Of a stretch of 64,000 nucleotides of DNA, positions 33,501 to 42,412 are shown piece by piece. The stretch is from contig NZ_CP053564.1 in the NCBI RefSeq assembly GCF_013155125.1, positions 1,495,501 to 1,559,500 of the forward strand, in the 5' to 3' direction. The DNA comes from Pseudonocardia broussonetiae (GTDB lineage: Bacteria; Actinomycetota; Actinomycetes; Mycobacteriales; Pseudonocardiaceae). The notes under the pieces were generated by a model, which searched no databases, was not told the DNA's origin, and was given only the letters and a program-made list of their open reading frames with translations. Position 1 is the stretch's first letter. Every line of letters starts with the position of its first letter. A program made the position numbers and the translations under genes.

Positions 33501-33803
33501 GTGGTCTACGCCTTCACCCAGGACGTGCCGATCGACGCCGGGCTCTACCGGCGGATCGTCGACGAGCTCGGCCCCGAGCCGATCGACGGCCAGCTGCTGC
33601 ACCTGTGCGTCCGCCGCGAGGACGGCGGCCTGCGCTACATCGACGTGTGGGAGTCGGCCGAGCACTGCGCCCGGGCGTTCGACGAGCGCATCCACCCGGC
33701 CGTCGAGCGCGCCTTCGGGGGCGCCCGACCCTCCGGCGAGCCGGTGGTCCACCACCTCGACGTCCTCGACGCCACCGGCCTGCTCCTGCAGGCACCGCGC
33801 TAG
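33501..33803 (+). CDS. Small alpha/beta-barrel-like protein of unknown function
   Basis: A 100-residue protein with a GTG start and GGAG about eight bases upstream. The sequence MVYAFTQDVPIDAGLYRRIV, then LHLCVRREDGGLRYIDVWES and EHCARAFDERIHPAVERAFG has the strand-helix-strand rhythm of dimeric alpha/beta-barrel (ABM-like) proteins, but no catalytic motif is obvious. It is divergent from the TetR gene and the most likely target of that regulator. Function unknown. Confidence 0.65.
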   Translation: MVYAFTQDVPIDAGLYRRIVDELGPEPIDGQLLHLCVRREDGGLRYIDVWESAEHCARAFDERIHPAVERAFGGARPSGEPVVHHLDVLDATGLLLQAPR

Positions 33804-33822
33804 GGCTGGAATCATCTGCGGG

Positions 33823-34065
33823 ATGGACGACGACACCCTGCACCGCCGCATCGACGAGCTGGTCGCCGAGGAGCACCGCCTCGAGCGGTCGCACATCGGC
33901 ACGGCGCTCTCGCCCGAGGAGAAGGACCGCCTCGACCGGCTCGGCATCCAGCTCGACCGCTACTGGGACCTCCTGCGCCAGCGCGACGCCCGCCGCCGCG
34001 CCGGCCAGGACCCCGACGGCGCGCAGGAGCGCGACGCCGGCACCGTCGAGGGCTACCGGCAGTAG
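33823..34065 (+). CDS. DUF2630 family protein
   Basis: An 80-residue, highly charged, probably all-helical protein. LHRRIDELVAEEHRLERSH and DRLGIQLDRYWDLLRQRDAR are characteristic of the DUF2630 family found across actinobacteria. Function unknown. The ATG is preceded by GCGGG only. The following gene begins six bases after its stop. Confidence 0.82.
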   Translation: MDDDTLHRRIDELVAEEHRLERSHIGTALSPEEKDRLDRLGIQLDRYWDLLRQRDARRRAGQDPDGAQERDAGTVEGYRQ

Positions 34066-34070
34066 TCCGC

Positions 34071-34685
34071 GTGCAGGTCACCCCGCTGACGCCGGAGCGG
34101 CTCGCCGACGAGGTCGTCGGGCTCGTCGCGGCCCGGCCGGGCCGGGTGCGGCTCGCCGTCGACGGGCCGCCGCCGACGCGCCCGGAGGCGCTCGCCGCGC
34201 GCGTCGCGGAGGACCTGCGGACGCTCGGGCGGGAGGCGGTCGTGGTGGCCGCCGCCGACTTCCTGCGCCCCGCCTCGGTGCGCCTGGAGCACGGCCGCGA
34301 GGACCCCGACGAGCTCCTCGACGGCTGGCTCGACGCGGGCGGCCTGCGCCGCGAGGTGCTCGACCCGGCGGCGTCGACGGGGCGGGTGCTGCCGCGGCTG
34401 TGGGACGCGGCCGCCGACCGCGCCTTCCGCGACGGCTACGCCCAGCTCCCGCCCGACGGGGTCGTGGTCGTCGCCGGCGCGCTGCTGCTCGGGCGCGGGC
34501 TCCCGTTCGACCTCGCGGTGCACCTGCACATGGGCGCGGCAGCGCTGGCCCGCCGGACCCCCGACGACGAGCGGTGGACCCTGCCTGCCCACGCCCGGTA
34601 CGCGGCCGAGCGCGACCCCGCCGGGCGGGCCGACCTCGTCGTGCTCGCCGACCACCCGGACCGCCCCGCGGTGCGGCGCACCTGA
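34071..34685 (+). CDS. Uridine kinase-like P-loop protein with degenerate Walker A
   Basis: A 204-residue protein resembling actinobacterial uridine kinase-like NTPases: VRLAVDGPPPTRPEALAARV, DFLRPASVRLEHGREDPDEL, DGWLDAGGLRREVLDP and HLHMGAAALARRTPDDERWT. In active relatives the first loop reads like GPDGAGKT, while here residues 31-39 (DGPPPTRPE) lack the Walker A lysine. The protein may therefore not bind ATP in the normal way. It starts (GTG) six bases after the DUF2630 stop, suggesting co-transcription. Confidence 0.72.
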   Translation: MQVTPLTPERLADEVVGLVAARPGRVRLAVDGPPPTRPEALAARVAEDLRTLGREAVVVAAADFLRPASVRLEHGREDPDELLDGWLDAGGLRREVLDPAASTGRVLPRLWDAAADRAFRDGYAQLPPDGVVVVAGALLLGRGLPFDLAVHLHMGAAALARRTPDDERWTLPAHARYAAERDPAGRADLVVLADHPDRPAVRRT

Positions 34686-34744
34686 TCGGCAACCGCTCGG
34701 CGACGCCACGGCGGTGCTCGGCGACCGGTCACCCGGCCGGGTAA

Positions 34745-34774
34745 CGGAAAAGGGGCCCCTCTCGGGACCCCTCC
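34745..34774 (-). terminator. Rho-independent terminator of tRNA-Leu
   Basis: On the minus strand AGGGGTCCC, a GAGA loop and GGGGCCCCT form a nine-base-pair stem (34751-34772) followed by TTTTCC. This is a classic intrinsic terminator, located 12 bases beyond the 3' end of the tRNA. Confidence 0.85.
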
Positions 34775-34783
34775 GGTGATCTG

Positions 34784-34866
34784 TGGGCGAGGAGGGAGTT
34801 GAACCCTCACGTCCTTTCGGACACACGGACCTGAACCGTGCGCGTCTGCCATTCCGCCACTCGCCC
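34784..34866 (-). tRNA. tRNA-Leu (anticodon CAG)
   Basis: An 83-base tRNA on the minus strand. The acceptor arms GGGCGAG and CTCGCCC pair perfectly, with discriminator A at 34784. The anticodon stem is CACGG/CCGTG with loop TTCAGGT, giving anticodon CAG for CTG codons. The variable arm GTCC/GGAC is long as expected for leucine, and the T arm contains GGTTCAACTCC. No CCA is encoded. A tRNA-Leu gene at this position beside fhaA is conserved in actinobacteria. Confidence 0.97.
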
Positions 34867-35002
34867 TGGCAGGAGGAAAGCTAGCACGGCGCCCCGGGCA
34901 CCCCGCCGCAGACCCCCGCATCGGGGGGCGACACGCTGCGGGCTATCACAGATACGATCGGTGCCGTCAGCAACACGCCGTTGCGAGCGAAGGGAAGATC
35001 GG

Positions 35003-36226
35003 TTGGGCCGCGTCGGGAGGTTCGAGCGCCGTCTACAAGGGATGGTGGGCGACGCTTTCGCACGTGTCTTCGGTGGCAGCGTCGTTCCCCAGGAGGTCAT
35101 GCAGGGGCTGATGCGGGAGGCCGAGGACAACATCGAGCAGCTCGCGGGCGGGCGGCTGCTCGCGCCGAACCGCTACACGGTGCTGCTCGGACCCGCCGAT
35201 TTCGATCGCATGGCCGGTGACACCGCTCAGATCGTCGACTCGCTCTCGAGTTACGTCACCGAACAACTCGCCGACCAGGGATGGGACACCTACGGCGAGG
35301 TCGTAGTCTTTCTGGAGCGCTCCGATGCGCTGCACACGGGACAGTTCCGCACCCGCTCGTCCGTGGACCCCGACGCTTCCCGCCGGGACGCCACACGAGC
35401 ACGCGACGCAGGAGAAGCACCCATGAGCCAGCAACCGGGCCACCCCGAGGAGAACGGGCAGTACGGCTACGACCGTCCCGCCCCCGGCGGATACGGGCAG
35501 CAGACGTACGCCCCGCCCGCCTACGACCAGCGCCAGGGGGGGTACGACCAGGGCGAGCAGCCCCCGCAGGGCTACGGCCAGCAGCCGGGCTACGGCCAGC
35601 CGGGCTACGGCCAGCAGGGCGGCGCCCCCGACCCCTACGGCCAGCAGGGCTACGGCCAGCCCCAGCAGGGTGGCTACGGCCAGCAGCCCGGGTACGACCA
35701 GGGCTACGGCCAGCAGCAGCCCGGCTACGACCAGGGCTACGGGCAGCAGCAGCCCGGCTACGGCCAGCCCGGCTACGGGCAGCAGCCCGGGTACGACCAG
35801 GGCTACGGCCAGCAGCAGCCCGGCTACGGCCAGCAGGGCTACGACCAGGGTTACGGCCAGCAGCAGGGCTACGGCCAGCAGGGCTACGACCAGGGCTACG
35901 GCCAGCAGGGCTACGGGCAGCAGGGGTACGGCCAGCAGGGCTACTCCGCCACGCTGAGCCTCGACGACGGCTCGGGCCGCAACTACGAGCTCACCCAGGG
36001 CAGCCACGTCATCGGCCGCGGCCAGGAGTCGGCGTTCCGCCTCCCCGACACCGGCGTGTCGCGCCGCCATCTGGAGATCAGCTGGGATGGTCAGTCGGCC
36101 ACGCTCACCGATCTCGGCTCCACGAACGGCACCACCGTGAACGGCAACCCGGTGCAGACGTGGCAGCTCAACGACGGCGACGTCATCCGGGTCGGGCACT
36201 CCAGCCTGGTCTTCCGGACCCAGTAG
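35003..36226 (+). CDS. fhaA: FHA-domain protein FhaA (DUF3662 plus FHA)
   Basis: A 407-residue cytoplasmic phosphopeptide-binding protein. Residues 1-120 form the DUF3662 domain ([34 protein letters not shown]). Residues about 160-314 are a Gly/Gln/Tyr repeat (YGQQ units). Residues about 315-407 form the FHA domain ([33 protein letters not shown]). In mycobacteria FhaA binds phosphorylated MviN and affects peptidoglycan synthesis. A TTG start at 35003-35005 is inferred: AGGGAAG lies upstream and the conserved N-terminus begins there. First gene of the fhaA-fhaB-pstP-rodA-pbpA-pknA-pknB run. Confidence 0.93.
   Translation: MGRVGRFERRLQGMVGDAFARVFGGSVVPQEVMQGLMREAEDNIEQLAGGRLLAPNRYTVLLGPADFDRMAGDTAQIVDSLSSYVTEQLADQGWDTYGEVVVFLERSDALHTGQFRTRSSVDPDASRRDATRARDAGEAPMSQQPGHPEENGQYGYDRPAPGGYGQQTYAPPAYDQRQGGYDQGEQPPQGYGQQPGYGQPGYGQQGGAPDPYGQQGYGQPQQGGYGQQPGYDQGYGQQQPGYDQGYGQQQPGYGQPGYGQQPGYDQGYGQQQPGYGQQGYDQGYGQQQGYGQQGYDQGYGQQGYGQQGYGQQGYSATLSLDDGSGRNYELTQGSHVIGRGQESAFRLPDTGVSRRHLEISWDGQSATLTDLGSTNGTTVNGNPVQTWQLNDGDVIRVGHSSLVFRTQ
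35480..35945 (+). repeat. In-frame YGQ/YDQ repeat tract inside fhaA
   Basis: About 155 codons are built almost only from TAC GGC CAG, CAG and GAC CAG units, giving repeated GYGQQ and GYDQ peptides. The codons are nearly uniform, so the DNA itself is repetitive and could change length by slippage. Composition (Gly, Tyr, Gln, Pro) is that of prion-like, phase-separating linkers. It separates DUF3662 from FHA. Confidence 0.9.
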
Positions 36227-36259
36227 TCGTCCCGAACCCCAGAACGGAGTCCTCCGCGA

Positions 36260-36724
36260 GTGCCCGAGTTGGTGCTGCAGCTGACCAGGGCGGGCTTCCT
36301 CGCTCTCCTCTGGCTGTTCGTGCTGGTCGCACTCCGGGTGGTGCGGTCGGACCTCTACGCCGCGTCCGGACTCCGGTCGATGCTGCCCGGAGGCGGACGC
36401 ACCGCGCCGCGCGGCGGGGGCCGCGGCCGCATGCCGCGCCAGCTCCTCGTGACCGCCGGCGCGCTGGCGGGCACCCGGGTGTCGTTGGAGGACTCCCGGC
36501 CGATCCTCATCGGCCGGGCCGACGACTCCACCCTGGTGCTCGACGACGACTACGCCTCGACCCGCCACGCACGCATCTCCCTGCAGGGCGACGAGTGGTA
36601 CGTCGAGGATCTCGGGTCGACGAACGGCACGTACCTCGACCGGGCTAAGGTCACCGGACCCACCCGGGTCCCCCTGGGAGTCCCTGTCCGCATCGGCAAG
36701 ACGGTGATCGAGCTCCGATCATGA
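36260..36724 (+). CDS. fhaB: FHA-domain membrane protein FhaB (FipA)
   Basis: A 154-residue protein with a GTG start. One N-terminal membrane helix (AGFLALLWLFVLVALRVVRS) is followed by a basic linker and a C-terminal FHA domain ([37 protein letters not shown]). In mycobacteria FhaB (FipA) is phosphorylated by PknA and links FtsZ and FtsQ. It is 33 bases after fhaA and 46 bases before pstP, so all are co-transcribed. Confidence 0.94.
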   Translation: MPELVLQLTRAGFLALLWLFVLVALRVVRSDLYAASGLRSMLPGGGRTAPRGGGRGRMPRQLLVTAGALAGTRVSLEDSRPILIGRADDSTLVLDDDYASTRHARISLQGDEWYVEDLGSTNGTYLDRAKVTGPTRVPLGVPVRIGKTVIELRS

Positions 36725-36770
36725 ACCGGTTCCCTTCCGGGCCCGCCGACCGAGCCGCCGGAGCCGCCCG

Positions 36771-38102
36771 ATGACGCTGGTCCTGCGCTACTCGGCCCGC
36801 AGTGACCGCGGGCTCGTCCGGCAGAACAACCAGGACGCGGTCTACGCCGGTCCGCGGCTGCTCGCCCTCGCCGACGGCATGGGCGGCCACGCGGCGGGCG
36901 AGGTCGCCTCGTCGCTGGTGATCTCCGCGCTCGCCCCGCTCGACGAGGACGACCCCGGTGACGACCTGCTCCGCGAGCTGCGCGAGGCCACGGTCGAGGG
37001 CAACGCCGCGATCACCCGGCACGTCCGCGAGGCGCCCGACCTCGAGGGCATGGGCACCACGCTCACGGCCATCCTGTTCGCCGGTTCGCGCCTGGGGCTG
37101 GTGCACATCGGCGACTCGCGCGCCTACCAGCTCCGCGGCGGCGTCTTCACCCAGATCACGAAGGACGACACGTTCGTCCAGTCGCTGATCGACGAGGGCC
37201 GGATCACCGAGGAGGAGGCGCACACGCACCCGCAGCGCTCGCTGCTGCTGCGCGCCATCACCGGCCAGGACATCGACCCGTCGCTGACCATCCGCGAGGC
37301 CCGCCCGGGCGACCGGTACCTGCTCTGCTCCGACGGCCTGTCCGGCGTCGTGAGCGACGAGACGCTGGCCGACACGCTGCGCGGCTACCGCGACCCCCGC
37401 GAGTGCGCCGACCGCATGATCGAGCTGGCGCTGCGCGGCGGCGGCCCCGACAACATCACCTGCATCGTGGCCGACGTGCTCGACATCGAGTTCGGCGAGG
37501 ACGCCCCGATCGTCGGCGGTGCGGCGGGCGACGGGCGCGACGACGACGGCCCGCGGCCCGACTCCGCGGCCGCGCGCGCCTCGGCCACCACGCTCACCCG
37601 CCCCGCGCCGCAGCGGGTCGCGCAGCCCGCGCAGGCCCCGGCCGTCGCGCGCCGGTCCCGCACGAGGATCGCCGTCGCGGCGGTCGCGGTGCTGGCCGTG
37701 CTCGTCGGCGGCGCGCTGCTCGCGCGGATCTGGGTGCTGCAGCAGTACTACGTCGGCGCCGACACCGACGCCGTCGCGATCTTCCAGGGCGTGCAGGGCG
37801 AGGTGCTCGGCGTGCCGCTGCACCTCGTGGCCGAGCGCACCGAGATCGCGCTCGACGACCTCCCGGAGTCCGACCGCTCGCTCGTGCGCGGCGGCATCGA
37901 CGCGGCCGGCCTCGAGGGCGCCCAGGGCGTCGTGGAGCGGCTGCGCACCAAGATGCTCGAGCCGTGCCCGACCCCGACCGCCCCGGCGCCCGAGACGGCG
38001 CTGGTGCCGACGCTGCCCGACGTGACCTACCCGGACTACGGCTCCACGCCGCTGCCGAGCGTGCCGCCCGAGCCGGGGATCAACTGCCGGCCGGTGGGCT
38101 GA
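36771..38102 (+). CDS. pstP: PP2C-family Ser/Thr phosphatase PstP
   Basis: A 443-residue membrane phosphatase. The N-terminal PPM domain has the expected metal-binding aspartates in RQNNQDAVYAGP, LADGMGGHAAGE, HIGDSRAYQLRGG, LLCSDGLSGVVSDETL and GGPDNITCIVADVL. A linker and one membrane helix (AVAAVAVLAVLVGGALLA, about residues 302-320) precede an extracytoplasmic domain ending near PEPGINCRPVG. It dephosphorylates PknA, PknB and their substrates. The stop is two bases before the rodA start. Confidence 0.95.
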   Translation: MTLVLRYSARSDRGLVRQNNQDAVYAGPRLLALADGMGGHAAGEVASSLVISALAPLDEDDPGDDLLRELREATVEGNAAITRHVREAPDLEGMGTTLTAILFAGSRLGLVHIGDSRAYQLRGGVFTQITKDDTFVQSLIDEGRITEEEAHTHPQRSLLLRAITGQDIDPSLTIREARPGDRYLLCSDGLSGVVSDETLADTLRGYRDPRECADRMIELALRGGGPDNITCIVADVLDIEFGEDAPIVGGAAGDGRDDDGPRPDSAAARASATTLTRPAPQRVAQPAQAPAVARRSRTRIAVAAVAVLAVLVGGALLARIWVLQQYYVGADTDAVAIFQGVQGEVLGVPLHLVAERTEIALDDLPESDRSLVRGGIDAAGLEGAQGVVERLRTKMLEPCPTPTAPAPETALVPTLPDVTYPDYGSTPLPSVPPEPGINCRPVG

Positions 38103-38103
38103 C

Positions 38104-39525
38104 GTGGCGGCCCCCGAGGCGCGGGAGCAGGCGGGCCCGCCCACCGGCCGCACGATCGAGCTCGTGCTGCTGGCGTTCGCGGCGGTGCTGGTCACCGGTG
38201 CGCTGGTGCTCGTCGAGGCCAACCAGGAGCAGACGCTCACCCTCGACCTGCTGCTGATCGGCGTCGCGTACCTGGCGCTGCTGGTGGCGGCGCACATCGC
38301 CGTCCGCTGGCTCGCTCCCTACGCCGACCCGCTGATCCTGCCCGCGGTGGCCCTGCTCAACGGCCTGGGCCTGGTGATGATCTACCGGCTCGACCTCGCG
38401 AAGGCCGACCGCGCGGTGGCGCTGGGCAACGACCTGCCGACGCTGCTGTGGCCGCGCCAGGTCGCCTGGACCGGCGTCGGGCTGGTGCTGTTCGTCGCCG
38501 TGCTGTGGATCGTGCGCGACCACCGCAAGCTCGCCGCGTACGCCTACACCGCCGGGTTCGCCGGGCTGGTGCTGCTCGCGCTGCCGGGCGTGCTGCCGTC
38601 GTCGATCTCCGAGGTCAACGGGGCCAAGATCTGGCTGCGGCTGGGCATCTTCTCCATCCAGCCGGGCGAGTTCGCGAAGATCCTGCTGATCATCTTCTTC
38701 GCGGCGTTCCTGGTGCAGAAGCGCGACCTGTTCTCCACCGCGGGGCGCCGCTTCCTGGGCATGGAGCTCCCCCGCGCCCGCGACCTCGCGCCGCTGCTCG
38801 TCGCCTGGGCGTTCTCGGTCGGCGTGCTCGTGCTCGAGCGCGACCTGGGCACGTCGCTGCTGTTCTTCGGCATCATCCTGGTGCTGCTCTACACGGCCAC
38901 CGAGCGCGTCTCCTGGATGCTCATCGGGCTGGCGTTCTTCGCGGCCGGCGGCATCGTGGCCTACCAGCTGTTCGGCCACGTCCGCACCCGCGTGCAGATC
39001 TGGCTCGACCCCTTCGCCGACTTCGACGGCGCCGGCTTCCAGATCGGCCAGGCCCTGTTCGGGCTCGGCACCGGGGGCCTGGGCGGCACCGGGCTGGGCG
39101 CCGGACGCCCCGAGCTCGTGCCGTTCGCCGAGAGCGACTTCATGCTGTCCTCGCTGGGCGAGGAGCTGGGACTGATCGGGCTCGCCGCGGTCATGGTGAT
39201 CTACCTGGTGCTCATCACGCGCGGCCTGCGCAGCGCGCTCGCCGTGCGCGACAGCTTCGGCAAGCTGCTGGCCACCGGGCTCGCGTTCACCCTCGCGCTG
39301 CAGGTGTTCATCGTCGCGGGCGGGGCGTCCAAGCTCATCCCGCTGACGGGGCTGACGCTGCCGTTCCTGTCCTACGGCGGCAGCTCGCTCGTCGCCAACT
39401 ACGCGCTGGTCGCGCTGCTGCTGCGGATCTCCAACGCCGCCCGCGCCCCGCTGCCCCGCCGCCCGGCCACCCCGCTGCCGCCGATCGCGGAGGCGGGCAC
39501 CGAGCTGGTGGAGCGACCCTCGTGA
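38104..39525 (+). CDS. rodA: RodA/FtsW-family peptidoglycan glycosyltransferase
   Basis: A 473-residue SEDS protein with about ten to twelve membrane helices and a GTG start. Family landmarks are GAKIWLRLGIFSIQPGEFAK, LGTSLLFFGIILVLLY, LSSLGEELGLIGLAAVMVIY and LPFLSYGGSSLVANYALVAL. SEDS proteins polymerise lipid II into glycan strands together with a class B penicillin-binding protein, here the next gene. The stop overlaps the pbpA start (GTGA), which supports a stoichiometric pair. Confidence 0.95.
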   Translation: MAAPEAREQAGPPTGRTIELVLLAFAAVLVTGALVLVEANQEQTLTLDLLLIGVAYLALLVAAHIAVRWLAPYADPLILPAVALLNGLGLVMIYRLDLAKADRAVALGNDLPTLLWPRQVAWTGVGLVLFVAVLWIVRDHRKLAAYAYTAGFAGLVLLALPGVLPSSISEVNGAKIWLRLGIFSIQPGEFAKILLIIFFAAFLVQKRDLFSTAGRRFLGMELPRARDLAPLLVAWAFSVGVLVLERDLGTSLLFFGIILVLLYTATERVSWMLIGLAFFAAGGIVAYQLFGHVRTRVQIWLDPFADFDGAGFQIGQALFGLGTGGLGGTGLGAGRPELVPFAESDFMLSSLGEELGLIGLAAVMVIYLVLITRGLRSALAVRDSFGKLLATGLAFTLALQVFIVAGGASKLIPLTGLTLPFLSYGGSSLVANYALVALLLRISNAARAPLPRRPATPLPPIAEAGTELVERPS

Positions 39526-40997
39526 ACACCCCGGTCCGCCGCATCGCGATCGCCGTGATGGCGATGATCCTGCTGCTCATGGCCAACCTGACCTACGTGC
39601 AGGTGGTCAAGGCCGGTGACTACCGCACCGACCAGCGCAACCAGCGCGTCCTGCTCGCCGAGTACTCCCGCCAGCGGGGGCAGATCAGCGCGCAGGGCCA
39701 GGTGCTCGCGCGCAGCGTCGAGACCGACGGGCAGTACCCCTACCAGCGCGAGTACCCGAACGGCCCGGCGTTCGCCTCGGTCACCGGCTACTACTCGCTG
39801 ATCTACAGCGCGGGCGGCCTGGAGCGGGCGGCCAACGACGTCCTCAACGGCAGCGACGACCGGCTGTTCACCCGCCGGCTCTCCGACCTCATCACCGGGC
39901 GCGACCCGAGCGGCGGCAACGTCGTCACCACGATCGACCCGGCGGTGCAGCAGGCCGCCTACGACGAGCTGTCCGACAGCGGCTACACCGGCGCGGTCGT
40001 GGCGCTGCAGCCCGCCACCGGCGCGATCCTGGCGATGGCGTCGACCCCGTCGTACGACCCGGGGCCGCTGGCCAGCCAGAGCGCCACGACGCAGCAGGAC
40101 GCGTGGGCGGAGTACACCGAGGCCTCGCCGCCGGTGCTCACCAACCGCGCGATCCAGGAGGTCTACCCCCCGGGGTCGACGTTCAAGCTGATCGACGTCG
40201 CCGCGGCGCTGGAGAGCGGGCGCTACACCCCCGACAGCCAGCTGACGGCGGCGTCGAGCATCACCCTCGCCGACACCGCCACGCAGCTGCAGAACTTCAA
40301 CGGCAACCAGTGCGGCACCGGCCAGACCGCCAGCCTGCGCGACGCCCTGCAGCGCTCGTGCAACACCGCGTTCGCCGAGCTCGCCCAGCAGCTGGGCGAG
40401 GAGGCCCTGCGCAACCAGGCCGAGGCGTTCGGGATCGGCACCGAGGACATCGCGATCCCGATGACCGTCGTCCCGTCGACGATCGGCGACATCGAGAGCA
40501 CCGCCGCGCTGCAGCAGACGAGCATCGGCCAGCGCGACGTCGCGCTCACCCCGATGCAGAACGCGATGGTCGTCGCGGCCATCGCCAACGGCGGGCGGCT
40601 GATGGCGCCGTACCTGATCTCGGAGGTCCAGGGCCAGGACCTGGAGGCGCTCGACACCACCGCGCCCGACCAGCTGGGTCAGGCCGTCAGCCCGGGCGTC
40701 GCGCAGACGCTGACCGAGATGATGGTCAACAACGAGAACAGCTACCAGGGCGCCGGCAAGATCCGCGGCGTCCAGATCGCGGCCAAGACGGGCACGGCCG
40801 AGCACGGCGCCGATCCCAAGTCGACGCCGCCGCACGTCTGGTACGTCGCGTTCGCGCCGGCCGAGAACCCGCAGGTCGCGGTCGCGGTGCTGGTGGAGTC
40901 CGGCGGCGACCGCAACAACCTGGCCGCCACCGGCGGGGCCGTCGCGGCGCCGATCGGGCGCGCGGTGATCGGCGCGGCGCTGCGGGGGTCCCAGTGA
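39522..40997 (+). CDS. pbpA: Class B penicillin-binding protein PbpA
   Basis: A 491-residue transpeptidase. One N-terminal membrane helix (about residues 9-27) is followed by a short dimerisation region and the transpeptidase domain. The SxxK motif is S219-TFK, the SxN motif is SCN (in RDALQRSCNTAFAELA) and the KTG motif is K422-TG (IAAKTGTAEHG). It cross-links peptidoglycan together with RodA. In mycobacteria PbpA is controlled by PknB phosphorylation and is needed for septation. It starts at GTG 39522, overlapping rodA, and ends 13 bases before pknA. Confidence 0.95.
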   Translation: MNTPVRRIAIAVMAMILLLMANLTYVQVVKAGDYRTDQRNQRVLLAEYSRQRGQISAQGQVLARSVETDGQYPYQREYPNGPAFASVTGYYSLIYSAGGLERAANDVLNGSDDRLFTRRLSDLITGRDPSGGNVVTTIDPAVQQAAYDELSDSGYTGAVVALQPATGAILAMASTPSYDPGPLASQSATTQQDAWAEYTEASPPVLTNRAIQEVYPPGSTFKLIDVAAALESGRYTPDSQLTAASSITLADTATQLQNFNGNQCGTGQTASLRDALQRSCNTAFAELAQQLGEEALRNQAEAFGIGTEDIAIPMTVVPSTIGDIESTAALQQTSIGQRDVALTPMQNAMVVAAIANGGRLMAPYLISEVQGQDLEALDTTAPDQLGQAVSPGVAQTLTEMMVNNENSYQGAGKIRGVQIAAKTGTAEHGADPKSTPPHVWYVAFAPAENPQVAVAVLVESGGDRNNLAATGGAVAAPIGRAVIGAALRGSQ

Positions 40998-41010
40998 CGG
41001 GTGGTGCGCA

Positions 41011-42306
41011 GTGAGGGCTCTCGCCGCGGGGCTGCTCATCGCCGACCGGTACCAGCTCGACCGGCGGATCGCCGTCGGCGGGATGGGCGAGGTCTGGGAG
41101 GCCTCCGACACGCGGCTGGGTCGCAGCGTCGCGGTCAAGGTGCTGCGGCCGGAGCTGTCCGACGACGAGGAGTTCCTGCACCGGTTCCGGATCGAGGCGC
41201 GCACGGTCGCGTCGCTCGACCACACCGGCATCGCCGCCGTCCACGACTACGGCGAGGACGACCCGTCCGACAGCGGGCGGCGCACCGCGTACCTGGTGAT
41301 GGAGCTGGTGCGCGGCGAGCCGCTGTCGGCCGTGATCGCCCGCGGGCCGATCGACACCGCCGAGACGCTCCGGATCATCGAGGAGACCGCGCGGGCGCTG
41401 CAGGCCGCGCACGAGCGCGGCTTCGTGCACCGCGACGTGAAGCCGGGCAACATCCTCGTCCGCTCCGACGGCCTCATCAAGATCACCGACTTCGGCATCG
41501 CGAAGGCCGCCGACGCCGTGCCGGTCACGCGCTCGGGGATGGTGATGGGCACCGCCCACTACATCGCCCCGGAGCAGGCCAGCGGCGCCGAGGCGGGCCC
41601 CGCGGGCGACGTGTACTCCCTGGGGATCGTCGGCTACGAGTGCCTCGCCGGGCACCGGCCGTTCCGCGCCGACAGCGCGGTGGCCGTCGCGATGATGCAG
41701 GTGCGCGACGAGCCGCCGCCGCTGCCCGACACGATCCCGCTGCCGGCCCGCGAGCTGATCGAGTCGGTGCTGGTCAAGGACCCGACGCAGCGCTACGCCA
41801 GCGGGGGCGAGTTCGCCGAGGCCGTGGCCGCCGTGCGCCGCGGGGAGCCGATGCCGGTGCCGTCCGGCCTCACGCCGCATGGCGGGTCGGCACCGGTGGC
41901 GACGCCGTCGCGCAGCCGCCGCGCGGCCGCGCCGCCCCCGGTGCCCGCGCCGGATGACCGGTACGCCGTCCCCGCCGACCGGTACGCGCCCGACCCGTAC
42001 CGCGTCGACGCCCGCCCGGCGGACCCGTACGGACCGTCCGACGACGGCGAGGTCTACATCGGCGACCGGCCGTACGAGCCCGTCCGGCGGGCGCCCGCCG
42101 GGCCGACGGAGCCGCTGCGGCTGCAGCCCACGTCGGGGCCGGGTCGGGGGCTGCTCATCGTGCTGTTCGTGCTGCTCACGGTCGCGGCGGTGGTGGTGGG
42201 CATCTTCGTGCTCCGAGCCCTGGGCGAGGACGACCCGGGGGCGGGGGCGGGGATGCGGGTGGGCCCGGTGCCCACCGTGGTGATCGACACGGGGAGCGGC
42301 CGGTGA
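41011..42306 (+). CDS. pknA: Membrane Ser/Thr protein kinase PknA
   Basis: A 431-residue Hanks-type kinase with a GTG start. Glycine loop IAVGGMGEVWEA, lysine in VAVKVLRPEL, catalytic VHRDVKPGNILV (about residue 140), DFG in KITDFGIAKA, and an activation loop with T/S residues (PVTRSGMVMGTAHYIAPEQ). A proline-rich juxtamembrane region leads to one membrane helix (GLLIVLFVLLTVAAVVVGIF, about residues 380-400) and a short outer tail. It phosphorylates divisome and wall enzymes with PknB. The 106-base gap to pknB could hold a separate promoter. Confidence 0.95.
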   Translation: MRALAAGLLIADRYQLDRRIAVGGMGEVWEASDTRLGRSVAVKVLRPELSDDEEFLHRFRIEARTVASLDHTGIAAVHDYGEDDPSDSGRRTAYLVMELVRGEPLSAVIARGPIDTAETLRIIEETARALQAAHERGFVHRDVKPGNILVRSDGLIKITDFGIAKAADAVPVTRSGMVMGTAHYIAPEQASGAEAGPAGDVYSLGIVGYECLAGHRPFRADSAVAVAMMQVRDEPPPLPDTIPLPARELIESVLVKDPTQRYASGGEFAEAVAAVRRGEPMPVPSGLTPHGGSAPVATPSRSRRAAAPPPVPAPDDRYAVPADRYAPDPYRVDARPADPYGPSDDGEVYIGDRPYEPVRRAPAGPTEPLRLQPTSGPGRGLLIVLFVLLTVAAVVVGIFVLRALGEDDPGAGAGMRVGPVPTVVIDTGSGR

Positions 42307-42412
42307 ACCCGTACAACCGGCCGACCGGCGCTCGGGGGGCCGTCGCTGCACCCGGTCCGCACACCGCGACCGGCATGATGACCTCGTCCACCCGAACCTC
42401 CCAGAGGCCGCG

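Noticed and set aside
35480..35945. The YGQ repeat DNA considered as a CRISPR array or mobile repeat
   Set aside because: Units are codon triplets in frame inside fhaA with no spacers. They encode a low-complexity linker.
42307..42412. A short gene between pknA and pknB
   Set aside because: The 106-base gap has no frame with a convincing start and ribosome-binding site. It is more likely a promoter or leader region.
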